DNA from: Albidovulum sp. bin36
GTDB lineage: Bacteria; Pseudomonadota; Alphaproteobacteria; Rhodobacterales; Rhodobacteraceae
Direction of reading: 5' to 3'
Length of the DNA stretch: 64,000 nucleotides
NCBI GenBank assembly: GCA_002238565.1
Contig: MPMP01000004.1
Span: 1 to 64,000 of the forward strand
Positions 8,925 through 18,193 of the stretch are shown in pieces. A program made the translations under genes and the position numbers. Positions within the stretch are counted from its first letter, which is position 1; the number at the start of each line of letters is the position of its first letter. Under the pieces are notes generated by a model, which saw nothing but the letters and a program-made list of their open reading frames with translations, did not search any database and had not been told where the DNA came from.

Positions 8925-9029
8925 GGCGGCACCGACTGCACCCCGCATGTCGCCGCCACGTCTAAATGTCGATGTTCACAAAAATAGTTCTTATAATGTT
9001 CGCGAGTCAGCAATTACTTGCATTGGTAT
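8916..9029 (+). repeat. Left copy of a ~105-bp inverted repeat (partner at 56721-56833)
   Basis: Bases 8925-9029 match the reverse complement of 56721-56824 at all but about eight positions with one 1-base indel. The shared core begins GGCGGCACCGACTGCACCCC and ends TTACTTGCATTG. A hairpin at one end pairs ATGCGG (8917-8922) with CCGCAT (8943-8948). The partner copy pairs ATACGG with CCGTAT, so the stem is kept by a compensatory change. The partner adjoins an IS630 transposase remnant, so both may be IS ends. Confidence 0.85.
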
Positions 9030-9088
9030 AACAATGCGCTGCGCCTTATCCGAGCCGAACATCCAGCCCCTGGTTCGCAAGTCATATT

Positions 9089-10267
9089 TCAGCGGAAGTC
9101 GCGAGAACCCGCCAACTGCTTTGCAAAGGCAAGCGAGAGCAGAAGCGCCGAAACCGTAGCCGACATCGCGAGCAGGAATGCCCAGCCGTAGTCGCCTTGC
9201 CGATCGAACAGCCGGCCGGCAAGCCACGGCGCCGTCAGCCCGGCGACGCCCCATGCCGAGAATACTACGGAAAACACGCGCCCCAAGCGCTCGGCTCCGA
9301 ACATCGCCCCTGTCAATGTGGGGATGCCGGAGGCGACGAGGCCGTAGCCGGCTGCAATCACGACCAGACCGCCGCCCACGAGCATTGGATTCGGCGATTG
9401 CCAGGCAATGACGATTCCGATGGCGATGATCGCCGTCGCGACGGCGATTATGCTCCGCGGAAGCACGAGCCGCACCAGGGCGCCTACTGCAAGCCGTCCT
9501 GCCGTATTCCCGATCGCTATCCCCGTCAAAATTGCGCTTGAGAGCAGTACGGGAGCTCCCTTTGTTTCGACAATGCTGGAAGCGAGCCCCAGGACCATGA
9601 GTCCCGCCATCGACCCGAGGCAGAAAATCAGCCAGACAAGCGCGATGCGAAGCCGGTTCCCGGCAAAACCGCCCGCAGCGGCATCGCCTAATTCTTCGAT
9701 TTCGGCGGTCGCCGCGCCGCCGGCCCCCAAGGCGACGACCGAAGCCAGCAGCAGAGGCGCCGCGATCGCCGCTAGAGACGCCAGTCCGGCGCCGGCCTCG
9801 ACAAGCAAACGCATTAGAGGTCCGAAGACCGCGCCGCCGAGCCCGAAAGCGGCAATCATGACCGGCACCATGAGCCACGGCGTTCGCGCGCGGCCCGCGA
9901 CGTCGAGCGCGACTATGTAGATGCCTCCGCTCGCGGCGCCGAATCCCACTCCGAAAGCCGCCAGAAACATCGGATAGCTCGTCGAATATACTGAAATCGC
10001 CAGAAATAAGGCGCCCGCGGCGCCGATGAAGCCGCCGCCCCGCATGCCCGCCAGCCTCCCGCCCGTTCGCGGCACCGCAAAGACGGAAGCCGAAAAAGCA
10101 ACGATCGCGAAGGAAAATACCATCCCCGCCTGTTCGGCGGATGAATGGAACGCGCTCTGGATCGCGGGAATGACCGCGCTCCATCCATACAGGCCGCCCG
10201 CCGAAAACATCAGGGATCCGGCAACGGAAAGCTGCAGCGGGCTCGCGAAGGCCATTGGAATTCTCAT
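9089..10267 (-). CDS. MFS transporter
   Basis: About 392 residues with roughly twelve hydrophobic helices, consistent with a major-facilitator carrier in the inner membrane. The first half carries the loop 2-3 region RTGGRLAGMRGGG, similar to the MFS signature. The second half ends with RLFDRQGDYGWAF, close to the oxalate/formate-antiporter-like branch that moves small carboxylates; that resemblance is weak evidence for an acid substrate. The frame is open to 10507, but ATG 10267 is preceded by AGGGGAGG and begins at a plausible N-terminus. Divergent from the thiolase-like operon (257-bp gap), so it may import that operon's substrate. Confidence 0.82.
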   Translation of the reverse strand: MRIPMAFASPLQLSVAGSLMFSAGGLYGWSAVIPAIQSAFHSSAEQAGMVFSFAIVAFSASVFAVPRTGGRLAGMRGGGFIGAAGALFLAISVYSTSYPMFLAAFGVGFGAASGGIYIVALDVAGRARTPWLMVPVMIAAFGLGGAVFGPLMRLLVEAGAGLASLAAIAAPLLLASVVALGAGGAATAEIEELGDAAAGGFAGNRLRIALVWLIFCLGSMAGLMVLGLASSIVETKGAPVLLSSAILTGIAIGNTAGRLAVGALVRLVLPRSIIAVATAIIAIGIVIAWQSPNPMLVGGGLVVIAAGYGLVASGIPTLTGAMFGAERLGRVFSVVFSAWGVAGLTAPWLAGRLFDRQGDYGWAFLLAMSATVSALLLSLAFAKQLAGSRDFR

Positions 10268-10524
10268 GCCTCCCCTGGATCCGGCGGGCGAATCCGGCTT
10301 GAATGCCCGCCGCCGCGCGGACGGCGGCGCTTCGAGCCTAAACCGGAGATTTTCAGCTGCAGCCATCGGACATGCTCGCGAATTTCTCCGACCGCTCCGC
10401 CATTCTCCCTTGCGGGCGGGCGGCATCCAGCGGCGCGCGGCACCGGCGGAATATCGGCATTTACGAATCCGCCTTCGGAGCATAGCTTCGACGCGACGGA
10501 GGGGCAAATTCGGAGAAGCGTTGC

Positions 10525-11688
10525 ATGGTATCGGTTGTCGGCGCGGCCATTACCGAATTCGGCCGCAGAATCGACGGGACGTCCTTTCGCGACTGGGCGG
10601 CGGAAGCCTTCGAGTCCGCGCTTTCGATGAGCGGCCTTGAACGGGCCGATATCGATCTTCTGGCCTGCTCCTCCGAGAGCGACTTCTTTACGCTGCAATT
10701 AAATCCGGCCTCCGTTATCGCCGGCGATCTTGGCCTTGCAGGCGCGGCGACCTTTCGCGTCGAAGGAGGCGGCGCGTCGGGCCAGCTCGCCGTGCACGCC
10801 GCAGCCAACGCCGTTAAATCCGGTCAAGCCAGGCATGCCGCCGTCGTCGGCTTCGATCCTTCGGCTTCGCAATTACCGGCCGCCACTGTCAAAGAACTTT
10901 ACGGCTATTCGTTCGATGCCTGGACCGACGGCATGACGGGAGCGAGCGCGACGGCGCTCTATGCGCTTTCGGCCCGGTTCTTCATGCAGGCGCATGGGCT
11001 GGACGAAGGGCATTTGGCGAAAGTTACGATTCAAAACCGCGCGAACGCGCTCGGCAACCCCGGCGCACATTTGGGGCGTCGCCACAGCGAGGACGAGATT
11101 TTCGATTCGCCTGTAATCGCGGCGCCCTATCGGAGATTGCATTGCTCGCCGCTAAGCGACGGCGCCGCGGCAATCGTCCTTTCGGCCAATGATTTCGTTC
11201 CGGGCAGCCGACGAAGCGCGCCGCGCATACGCGGAATCGGCGCAGCCTCCGACAAGCCGCGCCTGGGCGCCCGGAACTCGCCCGGGCAGTTCCGGGCGAA
11301 ATCAGCGGCGATGCGAAAAGCCTGCGAATCCGCGGGATTGGAACCCGGCGATATCGGGCTGGCGGAAGTCTACGACGCCTACGCGGGAGCGCAGCTCCAG
11401 GCGATCGAGGCGCTCGGACTGACCGACGACATCTCGTGCGACTCGCTAGACGGCGCCTTCGGTCCGGGCGGCAGGTTGCCGGTCAACCTTTCCGGCGGCC
11501 TAATGGGGCAAGGCGCGCCCGCCGGCGCGATAGGAGTCGGGCAGACGGCCGCATGCGCCTTGTTTCTAGAGGGCCGCCATCGCTCGTCCCTGCAGCCCGC
11601 CATGCCGCCGAGATTCGCTCTCGCCGACACTCACGGCGGGGTTTGCACGACCGCCGCCGTTACGATTCTCGAACGAGGAAGCCAATGA
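10525..11688 (+). CDS. Thiolase-like protein (SCP-x/Ltp type) lacking the usual catalytic Cys
   Basis: A 387-residue thiolase-fold protein of the lipid-transfer/SCP-x group. The region that normally holds the nucleophile (CASG) reads EGGGASGQLA (about residue 77), so Cys is Gly. The C-terminal GHP loop reads QGAPAGAIG, so that His is Ala. HCSPLSDGAAA and EVYDAYAGAQLQ are otherwise typical. It overlaps the DUF35 gene by 4 bp (ATGA), the usual partner of such proteins. Ltp2-type relatives without the Cys act as retro-aldolases on beta-hydroxyacyl-CoA, so an aldolase-type cleavage is a better guess than thiolysis. ATG 10525 follows GGAGAAG. Confidence 0.82.
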   Translation: MVSVVGAAITEFGRRIDGTSFRDWAAEAFESALSMSGLERADIDLLACSSESDFFTLQLNPASVIAGDLGLAGAATFRVEGGGASGQLAVHAAANAVKSGQARHAAVVGFDPSASQLPAATVKELYGYSFDAWTDGMTGASATALYALSARFFMQAHGLDEGHLAKVTIQNRANALGNPGAHLGRRHSEDEIFDSPVIAAPYRRLHCSPLSDGAAAIVLSANDFVPGSRRSAPRIRGIGAASDKPRLGARNSPGQFRAKSAAMRKACESAGLEPGDIGLAEVYDAYAGAQLQAIEALGLTDDISCDSLDGAFGPGGRLPVNLSGGLMGQGAPAGAIGVGQTAACALFLEGRHRSSLQPAMPPRFALADTHGGVCTTAAVTILERGSQ

Positions 11689-12068
11689 TTTTCGAACTCG
11701 ATTTGCCGCTTGAATACAGGCTTGAAGCCGGATGGCTGGCGCGCTGGGCCGAAGCCTTGATGCAGGGAACCGCTCTGGCCCGTTCGTGCCGGCAATGCGG
11801 GCGCGCAAGCTTCGTACCCGAGCGCATTTGCGACTGCGGCTGCTCCGAAGGATCGTGGAAACCCGTTCCTGGAAAGGCTACAGTGATCCGGCGCACCTCG
11901 GGTCTGGACGGCAACTTCGGATTCGTTCGCTTCGACGGGGCGGATACTTGCGCGGTTGTCGCGCTGGAAGGCTTCGAGGCCGGCGACAGACGAGGCGAAC
12001 TGATTGCGCCGGCCGGGAGCTTGCCGAAATTGATTATACGCCCGATTCATGAAGAGGTGCCCGACTAA
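11685..12068 (+). CDS. DUF35 OB-fold zinc-ribbon protein, partner of the thiolase-like protein
   Basis: A 127-residue protein with a rubredoxin-like zinc ribbon (CRQCG near 34, CDCGC near 49) followed by an OB-fold, the DUF35 architecture. These proteins form complexes with thiolase-like enzymes and bind acyl-CoA ends. ATG 11685 overlaps the thiolase-like stop (ATGA), and its own TAA overlaps the next ATG (TAATG at 12066-12070), so three genes are translationally coupled. The coupling strongly supports one enzyme system. Confidence 0.85.
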   Translation: MIFELDLPLEYRLEAGWLARWAEALMQGTALARSCRQCGRASFVPERICDCGCSEGSWKPVPGKATVIRRTSGLDGNFGFVRFDGADTCAVVALEGFEAGDRRGELIAPAGSLPKLIIRPIHEEVPD

Positions 12069-13741
12069 TGTATGAATCCCTTATCGGACCGGAACGCCTC
12101 CGGCCCTTGAACCTCGCGGTCGATAACGGAAAACTTGGCATCTCCTGGAAGCCCGACGCGAACATCTACCATATGACGCTTGGCCGGCACCTCGGTCCGG
12201 AAAGCCGCGACCGACTTGCCATGATCTACGAGGATCCCGACGGCTCGGTCGAAACCCAAACATTCGCCCAAGTGGATGCAGCGGCAAGGGGCCTCGCCGC
12301 AAATCTCGGAAGCTTGGGCTACAAGCGCGGAGACCTCGTCGGCATTCATACCGGGCAGCATCCGGACACCGCCGTCGCCCACATGGCCGTCTGCCTGCTC
12401 GGAGGTACAGCAGTCACGCTGTCGCAGCTCTACGGCCCGGAGTCGCTGGCGCATGCGATTAGGGATTGCAAGCTTAGGGTCCTGCTGACTTCCGCGGACG
12501 CGTGGAGCGGCCTGCGCGAAGAAGCGGATGCGCTTTTTCCGGAGCTGGAGCACGTTCTGCTTCGCGCCCCCTCGAAAGGAGAATTCGATCTGGCGGAAGC
12601 CTTCGCCAATAATTCGACCGGATTCGAACCCGATTTCTCCGGAGCCGACGACCCGGCTCTGCTGATGTATACGTCCGGATCGACCGGAATGCCCAAAGGC
12701 ATATTGCACGGGCACCGGGTGCTCGCCGCCTACACGCCTTCCATCAACCTGTTCTTCAATCTCTCCATGGACGACGAAGACGCCGTTTTCTGGTCGCCTT
12801 CCGACTGGGCGTGGGTCGGCGGCCTGCTGGATATGCTCTACCCGGCATGGCTGGCCGGGCGCCCTATTGCGACGTCCCTCGACCGTTTCAATGCCGAATG
12901 GGCCTACGGATTCATCTCTCGCCACAAGGTTACGCACGCCTTTCTAGCGCCCACCGCGATCAAGCGCCTCGCGACCACGGCGGATCCGCGCAGCCAGTAC
13001 GAACTTGCGATTCGCGTGATCTGCACGGGCGGCGAGGCTCTTGCCGCCGAGACTCTTGCGTGGGCGGAAGATCGGCTCGGCGTCGTATGCAACGAGTTCT
13101 ACGGCATGACGGAGGTCAACCACCTGATCGGCAATTGCGCGGCTCTCTTTCCCCGCAGGCCGGGTTCCATGGGGCGCGCCTATCCCGGCCACGATGTGCG
13201 ACTAGTCGACGGTTCGGGAGGCAAGGTCGCGGAGGGCGAGACGGGAGAAATCGTAACGACATCGAACTCGCCGACGCGATTTCTGGGCTACCTCAACAAC
13301 CCGGAGAAGGAGCACGAGATGAGGCTCGGCCCCTATCTCAGAACCAACGACCTGGCTGTTCGGGACGCCGACGGCTACTTCTGGTACAAGGGCCGAGCTG
13401 ACGATCTGATCAAGTCTTCGGGGTTCCGAATCGGACCGACTGAAATCGAGGAGTGCCTGATCGGGCATCGAGACGTCGCGGAAGCCGCCGTCGTCGGCAA
13501 GCCGGATCCCGAGCGCGGAGCGATCGTAAAGGCGTTCGTAAAGCCGTCTCCAGGCGTGCTTCCTTCCGAGAAGCTCGCGCAGATCCTGATCGATCACGTG
13601 CGGCAAAGGCTGGCGGCGTACAAAGCGCCCCGGGAGGTGGAGTTCGTCGAGCAATTCGAAATGACTTCATCCGCAAAAATCAATCGACGGTCTCTTCGCG
13701 AAGCCGAGATGGCGAAAGCCGCAAGAGATTTAGGACGCTAA
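12068..13741 (+). CDS. Acyl-CoA synthetase (AMP-forming)
   Basis: A 557-residue adenylate-forming ligase that should activate a carboxylic acid to its CoA thioester. Motifs: P-loop YTSGSTGMPKG (about 199-209), YGMTEVN (about 345), GRADDLIKSSGFRIG (about 448) and the C-terminal catalytic Lys in SSAKINRR near 537. The pattern resembles the acetyl/propionyl/medium-chain branch. It is coupled to the DUF35 gene by TAATG and probably supplies the acyl-CoA handled by the thiolase-like/DUF35 pair. Confidence 0.9.
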   Translation: MYESLIGPERLRPLNLAVDNGKLGISWKPDANIYHMTLGRHLGPESRDRLAMIYEDPDGSVETQTFAQVDAAARGLAANLGSLGYKRGDLVGIHTGQHPDTAVAHMAVCLLGGTAVTLSQLYGPESLAHAIRDCKLRVLLTSADAWSGLREEADALFPELEHVLLRAPSKGEFDLAEAFANNSTGFEPDFSGADDPALLMYTSGSTGMPKGILHGHRVLAAYTPSINLFFNLSMDDEDAVFWSPSDWAWVGGLLDMLYPAWLAGRPIATSLDRFNAEWAYGFISRHKVTHAFLAPTAIKRLATTADPRSQYELAIRVICTGGEALAAETLAWAEDRLGVVCNEFYGMTEVNHLIGNCAALFPRRPGSMGRAYPGHDVRLVDGSGGKVAEGETGEIVTTSNSPTRFLGYLNNPEKEHEMRLGPYLRTNDLAVRDADGYFWYKGRADDLIKSSGFRIGPTEIEECLIGHRDVAEAAVVGKPDPERGAIVKAFVKPSPGVLPSEKLAQILIDHVRQRLAAYKAPREVEFVEQFEMTSSAKINRRSLREAEMAKAARDLGR

Positions 13742-13801
13742 GCGCGTTCGGCGGCGAACCATGCCGCCGCGCCACGCAGCCAAGCAACGAAAGGACTTGC
13801 C

Positions 13802-14890
13802 GTGCAGCAATTCAAACCGCTTTCCGAAAAACTTATGAAAGAGCGGCTCGAGCCGCCCGCCGGTCGAGCCAGATTGCTGATCGACACGGATACGGCGAAC
13901 GAAATCGACGACCAGTTCGCGCTCGCATGGGCCCTGCTTTCGCCGGACAGGATGGAAGTGGAGGCCGTGACCGCCGAGCCGTTCTCCTTCGCTCACCACA
14001 GGGAGGGGCTGCTCGCCGCGGAACGAGCCATGGATGCGGGAACGGAAAGCCGGGAAGATCTCGTAGGAGGATTCCAGGGCTGGATCAACCGCCTGCGCAC
14101 AGGCGGGAGACGCGCGGCCGAAATCGAGTTCGTCGGAACCGAGGAAGGAATGGAATTAAGCTACCGCGAAATCCTGAGAATCTACGAGAAACTCGGCATG
14201 GATCATTCCGGCAAGGTCTTCAAGGGCGCCGGGCGCTACATGCAGGCGGCCGACGCGCCGGTCGAATCCGAAGCCGTCGAGGCGATCATCGACTTGAGCA
14301 AGACCGGCGATCCGCCGCTCTACATCGCCGCGATGGGTTGCGTGACAAATATCGCCTCCGCTCTGCTGAAGGCCCCGGAAATTTCCCGCCGCCTAGTTGT
14401 AATCTGGACATCCGCCTATCCTTCCACGGCCCCGCACTGCAATCGGCCTTCCTTGAACCTGGTCCAGGATCCGATCGCGTCACGGCTCATATTCGACTGC
14501 GGCGTGCCGCATGTATACCTGCCGGGATACCATGTAGGCGCCCAGCTGAAGATCTCCCGTCCGGAAATGAAGGAATTCGTGAAGGGTCGCGGCGACATCG
14601 GCGATTACCTATGGCGCCTCTACGACAATAATCCGCTTCACGAAATGTTCGCGCTGGACGACACCGCGCGACGCACCTGGGTCATTTGGGACATCATCGA
14701 CATCGCTTGGCTGATACAGCCCGACTGGGTTCCCACATATCTGACCCATTCGCCAATACTCGACAAGAACCTGTTCTGGAAGCGCGACCCATCGCGACAT
14801 CTAATGCGCGAAGGGTACGACGTGCAGCGCGATGAGATATTCAGGGACTTCTACGACAAGCTCGGCAGTCTTGCGCATCCCGCTAGCTGA
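13802..14890 (+). CDS. Nucleoside hydrolase (IUNH) family protein
   Basis: A 362-residue protein with the metal-binding N-terminus DTDTANEIDDQFALAW (about residues 25-40). Classic ribohydrolases have DTDPGIDDALA, so two residues are inserted here. Family members cleave N-glycosidic bonds, usually of nucleosides, with Ca2+. GTG 13802 is the start and follows GAAAGGA. It lies 60 bp after the acyl-CoA ligase on the same strand and overlaps the end of the convergent isomerase gene by 8 bp. The variant motif and its company leave the substrate open. Confidence 0.82.
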   Translation: MQQFKPLSEKLMKERLEPPAGRARLLIDTDTANEIDDQFALAWALLSPDRMEVEAVTAEPFSFAHHREGLLAAERAMDAGTESREDLVGGFQGWINRLRTGGRRAAEIEFVGTEEGMELSYREILRIYEKLGMDHSGKVFKGAGRYMQAADAPVESEAVEAIIDLSKTGDPPLYIAAMGCVTNIASALLKAPEISRRLVVIWTSAYPSTAPHCNRPSLNLVQDPIASRLIFDCGVPHVYLPGYHVGAQLKISRPEMKEFVKGRGDIGDYLWRLYDNNPLHEMFALDDTARRTWVIWDIIDIAWLIQPDWVPTYLTHSPILDKNLFWKRDPSRHLMREGYDVQRDEIFRDFYDKLGSLAHPAS

Positions 14891-16328
14891 AATCGGTCGC
14901 GTCCAGATGCGGTCGCATCGGCCGGTATCCCAGCGGCTCCATGCCGGTCCAGGCGCCGAACTCGGCCAGGGGCGAGCTAATATCGCCGGGAACCAGAACG
15001 AAGTGATGCTCCATGCCATGCGCCATGACCGTCGCGACAACATCCTCTAGGGACGCCTCCGTTCCGGCGATAGAGAAATCTCGAAGCCACCCCCGGCACC
15101 CCGTGAATCCCGAGGGATCGCGGGCTTCTACGTTCGCCGTCATTCGGAACTGGGCGCCGGCGTCGCGTGCGACGCGAAACAGCGTTACCGGCCCGGGACG
15201 GAATACCAAATCGCAGATACCGCCGTAGATCGGACCTGCTTCGGTACCTCGCCCGATCATCGGATGGTTGATCCATCGCGCTCCGCCCTCGTCGGCCAGA
15301 TACAGCGGCCCGCCGCCGCCGTGCCAAGCAAGCAGCGACCCGCTGTCCAGATCCGGCTCGGTCATGTCAAGCAGATAACCGACCTTTCCCGTCAGCGACA
15401 GCGCGACAAGTTGGCTTACGGCGCCGAGAACATCGCCTTCGGAAGCGACGGGAAGAGCATCGCGCTCTTCAAGCCACGAGAATGCCGCTCCGGGATGCAT
15501 GCCGGGATCGATTTGCAAAGCGGGCCAATCGCTAACCGCCAGCGCCTGGTATCCGAATTCGGAGGCGATGTCGCGCATAGCCAGGGCGCATCTCGAAGTC
15601 AGGGCCATTTGCTCCGCGCCGATCCCGTCGACCTCGGCCGCTTCGCCAATAAGGGACGTCTCGGCATCGACGCGTCCGGGATCCATTGCCGACATCCGAT
15701 TCTGCAATTCAAGCATGTCGTGGTTGGCGACCTCGACTCCAAGCCGCTTGCGGAGCAAATTCGTCGAGACCTCCATGTTGTAGAACGTCATGGCCAGGCC
15801 GCCGATTACGCCGATTCTCGCGCCCTGAAGCGATTTCGCCGCCTTCAGGGCGCGAACAGTCACCGCGAGCCTCGATTTCAAGGCGAAGCTTTCGGGCGCG
15901 CCGTGGTACCACTGAACGGGAGAGCGGCGCAAATCGCGAACGAGTCGGGCGGTCGACATCGACATGTTCAGGGAAACGAAGTTGTTTAGCTGGACATCGC
16001 CGGTTCGCACGGGCTCCGGGACCGACCAGAATCCGGCTCTGAATCGCGATGCCAGCACAGTTCTTGCGACATCGCCCATCGTGAACCCGCCGTGAAGGAC
16101 AAGAATGAAGTCCGCGCCCTCGGCGGCGCATGATTCCAGGGCCTTTTCGGTCTCGCGCCCGTCCATCGGGATTCCGGGCGCGACATAAAGAGATGCGCCA
16201 AGTTCCTGGAGCAACGTCTCCAACGCCGCCTCGGCGCGTTTCCAGACTTCGTGTCGCTCCGGGAAATAGCTGGGCAGGGACGCCCTGATCAGACCGATTT
16301 TCAAAGCGCCGCAATTTTGAACCGACAT
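14883..16328 (-). CDS. L-fucose/L-arabinose isomerase family protein
   Basis: A 481-residue protein resembling the FucI-like group of aldose-ketose isomerases. Likely metal ligands are Glu in ASEGDVLGA (about 299), Asp in MTEPDLDSGS (about 325) and a His in HHFVLVPGD near the C-terminus. It is shorter than true FucI (about 590 residues), so it belongs to the short FucI-like branch of uncertain substrate. ATG 16328 follows GGAGAAAAGG. It is the second gene after an SDR (10-bp gap), which suggests a sugar oxidised or reduced and then isomerised. Confidence 0.82.
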   Translation of the reverse strand: MSVQNCGALKIGLIRASLPSYFPERHEVWKRAEAALETLLQELGASLYVAPGIPMDGRETEKALESCAAEGADFILVLHGGFTMGDVARTVLASRFRAGFWSVPEPVRTGDVQLNNFVSLNMSMSTARLVRDLRRSPVQWYHGAPESFALKSRLAVTVRALKAAKSLQGARIGVIGGLAMTFYNMEVSTNLLRKRLGVEVANHDMLELQNRMSAMDPGRVDAETSLIGEAAEVDGIGAEQMALTSRCALAMRDIASEFGYQALAVSDWPALQIDPGMHPGAAFSWLEERDALPVASEGDVLGAVSQLVALSLTGKVGYLLDMTEPDLDSGSLLAWHGGGGPLYLADEGGARWINHPMIGRGTEAGPIYGGICDLVFRPGPVTLFRVARDAGAQFRMTANVEARDPSGFTGCRGWLRDFSIAGTEASLEDVVATVMAHGMEHHFVLVPGDISSPLAEFGAWTGMEPLGYRPMRPHLDATDFS

Positions 16329-16338
16329 CCTTTTCTCC

Positions 16339-17115
16339 TTAAATCCGCAGGTAGCCGCCGTCGACGATCAGGGACGTTCCCATTACGTATTTGCCAAGGT
16401 CCGAAGCCAGGTAGACGCAGGCGCTCGCCACGTCGTCGGGCTCGCCCCAGCGCCGAGCAGGAATCAGGTCGAGATATCCCTCGCCCGTTTCCGTGCCGAT
16501 AACCGGATCGTCCTCAATATTCATCTGCGTCCGCATAATGCCCGGATTCACGTTATTGACGCGAATTCCATGCGGCCCGAGTTCGTCGGCCAGCGAATAA
16601 GTCAAGAGTCGAACCGCTCCTTTCGACAGGTTGTAGTGACAATACCCGCCAGTTCCCCGCATGCCGGCTATGGAGCACATATTGATTATGACGCCGTTCT
16701 TGCGAGGCACCATCACTCGCGCCGCGGCCTGAGAGCCGAATAGCACGCTTTTGACATTTACATCGACCATCTCGCGGAACACGTCTTCCGTCGCTTCTAA
16801 GACTGGCTGCTTCTTCAAGATCCCGGCGTTGTTGACCATTATTCCGAGGCCGCCCATGCGTTCGGCCTCCATCACGAGATTTTCGAGCTGAGCGACTTTC
16901 GAGACATCGCACTTTACAAATCTCGCCGCGCCCGGATAGCTTTCGTTGATCAAGTCGGTTGTCGTCTTGCCGCCCTCGCGCGCTGTTTCGGTCAAATCCG
17001 CAACTATAACGCGCGCGCCTTCCTGCGCGAATCTCTCGGCTACGGCTCGTCCGTTCCCGCTCGAACCGCCGGTTACAACGGCAACCCTGTCCTTTAGTAG
17101 CATTTCAAGTCCCAT
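16339..17115 (-). CDS. Short-chain dehydrogenase/reductase
   Basis: A 258-residue classical SDR. Cofactor motif TGGSSGNG (about 16), NNAG (about 96), Ser in NMCSIAG (about 148), and Tyr/Lys in YNLSK (about 161). It ends VDGGYLRI as usual. Its start may be ATG 17115 or the inner ATG 17103. It is transcribed with the fucose-isomerase-like gene. The natural substrate is probably a sugar or sugar acid, judged only from that pairing. Confidence 0.87.
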   Translation of the reverse strand: MGLEMLLKDRVAVVTGGSSGNGRAVAERFAQEGARVIVADLTETAREGGKTTTDLINESYPGAARFVKCDVSKVAQLENLVMEAERMGGLGIMVNNAGILKKQPVLEATEDVFREMVDVNVKSVLFGSQAAARVMVPRKNGVIINMCSIAGMRGTGGYCHYNLSKGAVRLLTYSLADELGPHGIRVNNVNPGIMRTQMNIEDDPVIGTETGEGYLDLIPARRWGEPDDVASACVYLASDLGKYVMGTSLIVDGGYLRI

Positions 17116-18193
17116 ACCGAATTTTGCCGGGGGAAATCGTCCTCCCCCCGGTTTTCCGAATCCCGAGAATCGCGTTCGTATCCTTCATCGCTGTTCGCCT
17201 CGGGAAATGCATAGAATTCCGCGCTTGCAGCTCGCTGAAACGAATTCCCGTTCATTGGCTGCAATATTCGCAAGATCGCCGATACGCAATGCAGCTTCGT
17301 CGGCTCCGCGGATTCTAGTGCGCATCCGGTACGCTGGCGGCGAGACCGACCGAAATGGCGCATCCAGCATTCGCTACTCGATTCGAAATCTTCGTCCGAA
17401 TCCGATTGAACAGACCGAGACTGTTGCGCCCGGATGCAAATGACAAGAGGCCCGCTTGAGGCGTAATTTAAAGCATTCCGGGTTCCTTATCTTTCAAGAA
17501 TGCGGTCGTTGAAATTCATTGCGTACTTGAGCGATCGAGAATCGGGAAGATTTAGAGGCGATGGATCGGACCCGTCTCCGCGCGCCGGCTTTGAGCTTGC
17601 CGGAGTTCGAGAAAAAATGCTGAATGCCTCGATTCGATTTTCTTGCGGGCATGGAAAAAGCCGAGAGCGAGGCAGCCCGATTTGCAGGCGGCCGTTGTAC
17701 AGAGCGTCTCCGGTTTAATAGCTCATTTTTGATTTGCCAGGAGTCGAAAGCGGCACGACAGCAATAGGCGGCGAGGCATTCAATTCCAAAAAATTGATCA
17801 ATGGCCCGGAGTCGAAAGCCAAATACTTGAAATGGCAAATTGAGCCCTGCGACAATTCGACCGCTCAATCCAAAATTGCCTCAGCTGCAGATTTAAGCGG
17901 CCACTGAGCTTTCGTAAGTATACCGATACGGAATTGGATAAGGTCGAATCAATTGAAATCGCATTCGAAACCGCCGCGAAGGCCCATGCGTCGAACAAAG
18001 CTTGGACTCAGGCAGCCGGATTCCGCAAATGCCGAAATGCGTTGCGAAGAATTTTCGAATGGCTGCCGCTCGCTCGTCGCATGCATCGGATTCTTGCAGG
18101 CTCGATCAGGGGTATGAATATTCGCACTCCGGTTTTCCGTTCTAGATGCCGGTCGCGAAATTCCGAGAACTGCGCGCAAAGGGAGAGAATGTG
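17116..18193. other. Gap without a recognisable gene
   Basis: About 1.08 kb upstream of the SDR gene. Open frames on both strands are short, mutually overlapping and unlike known proteins. The text is lower in GC than the flanking genes. The SDR promoter should lie near 17120-17250, but no clear -35/-10 pair could be fixed. No tRNA was seen. Confidence 0.5.
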
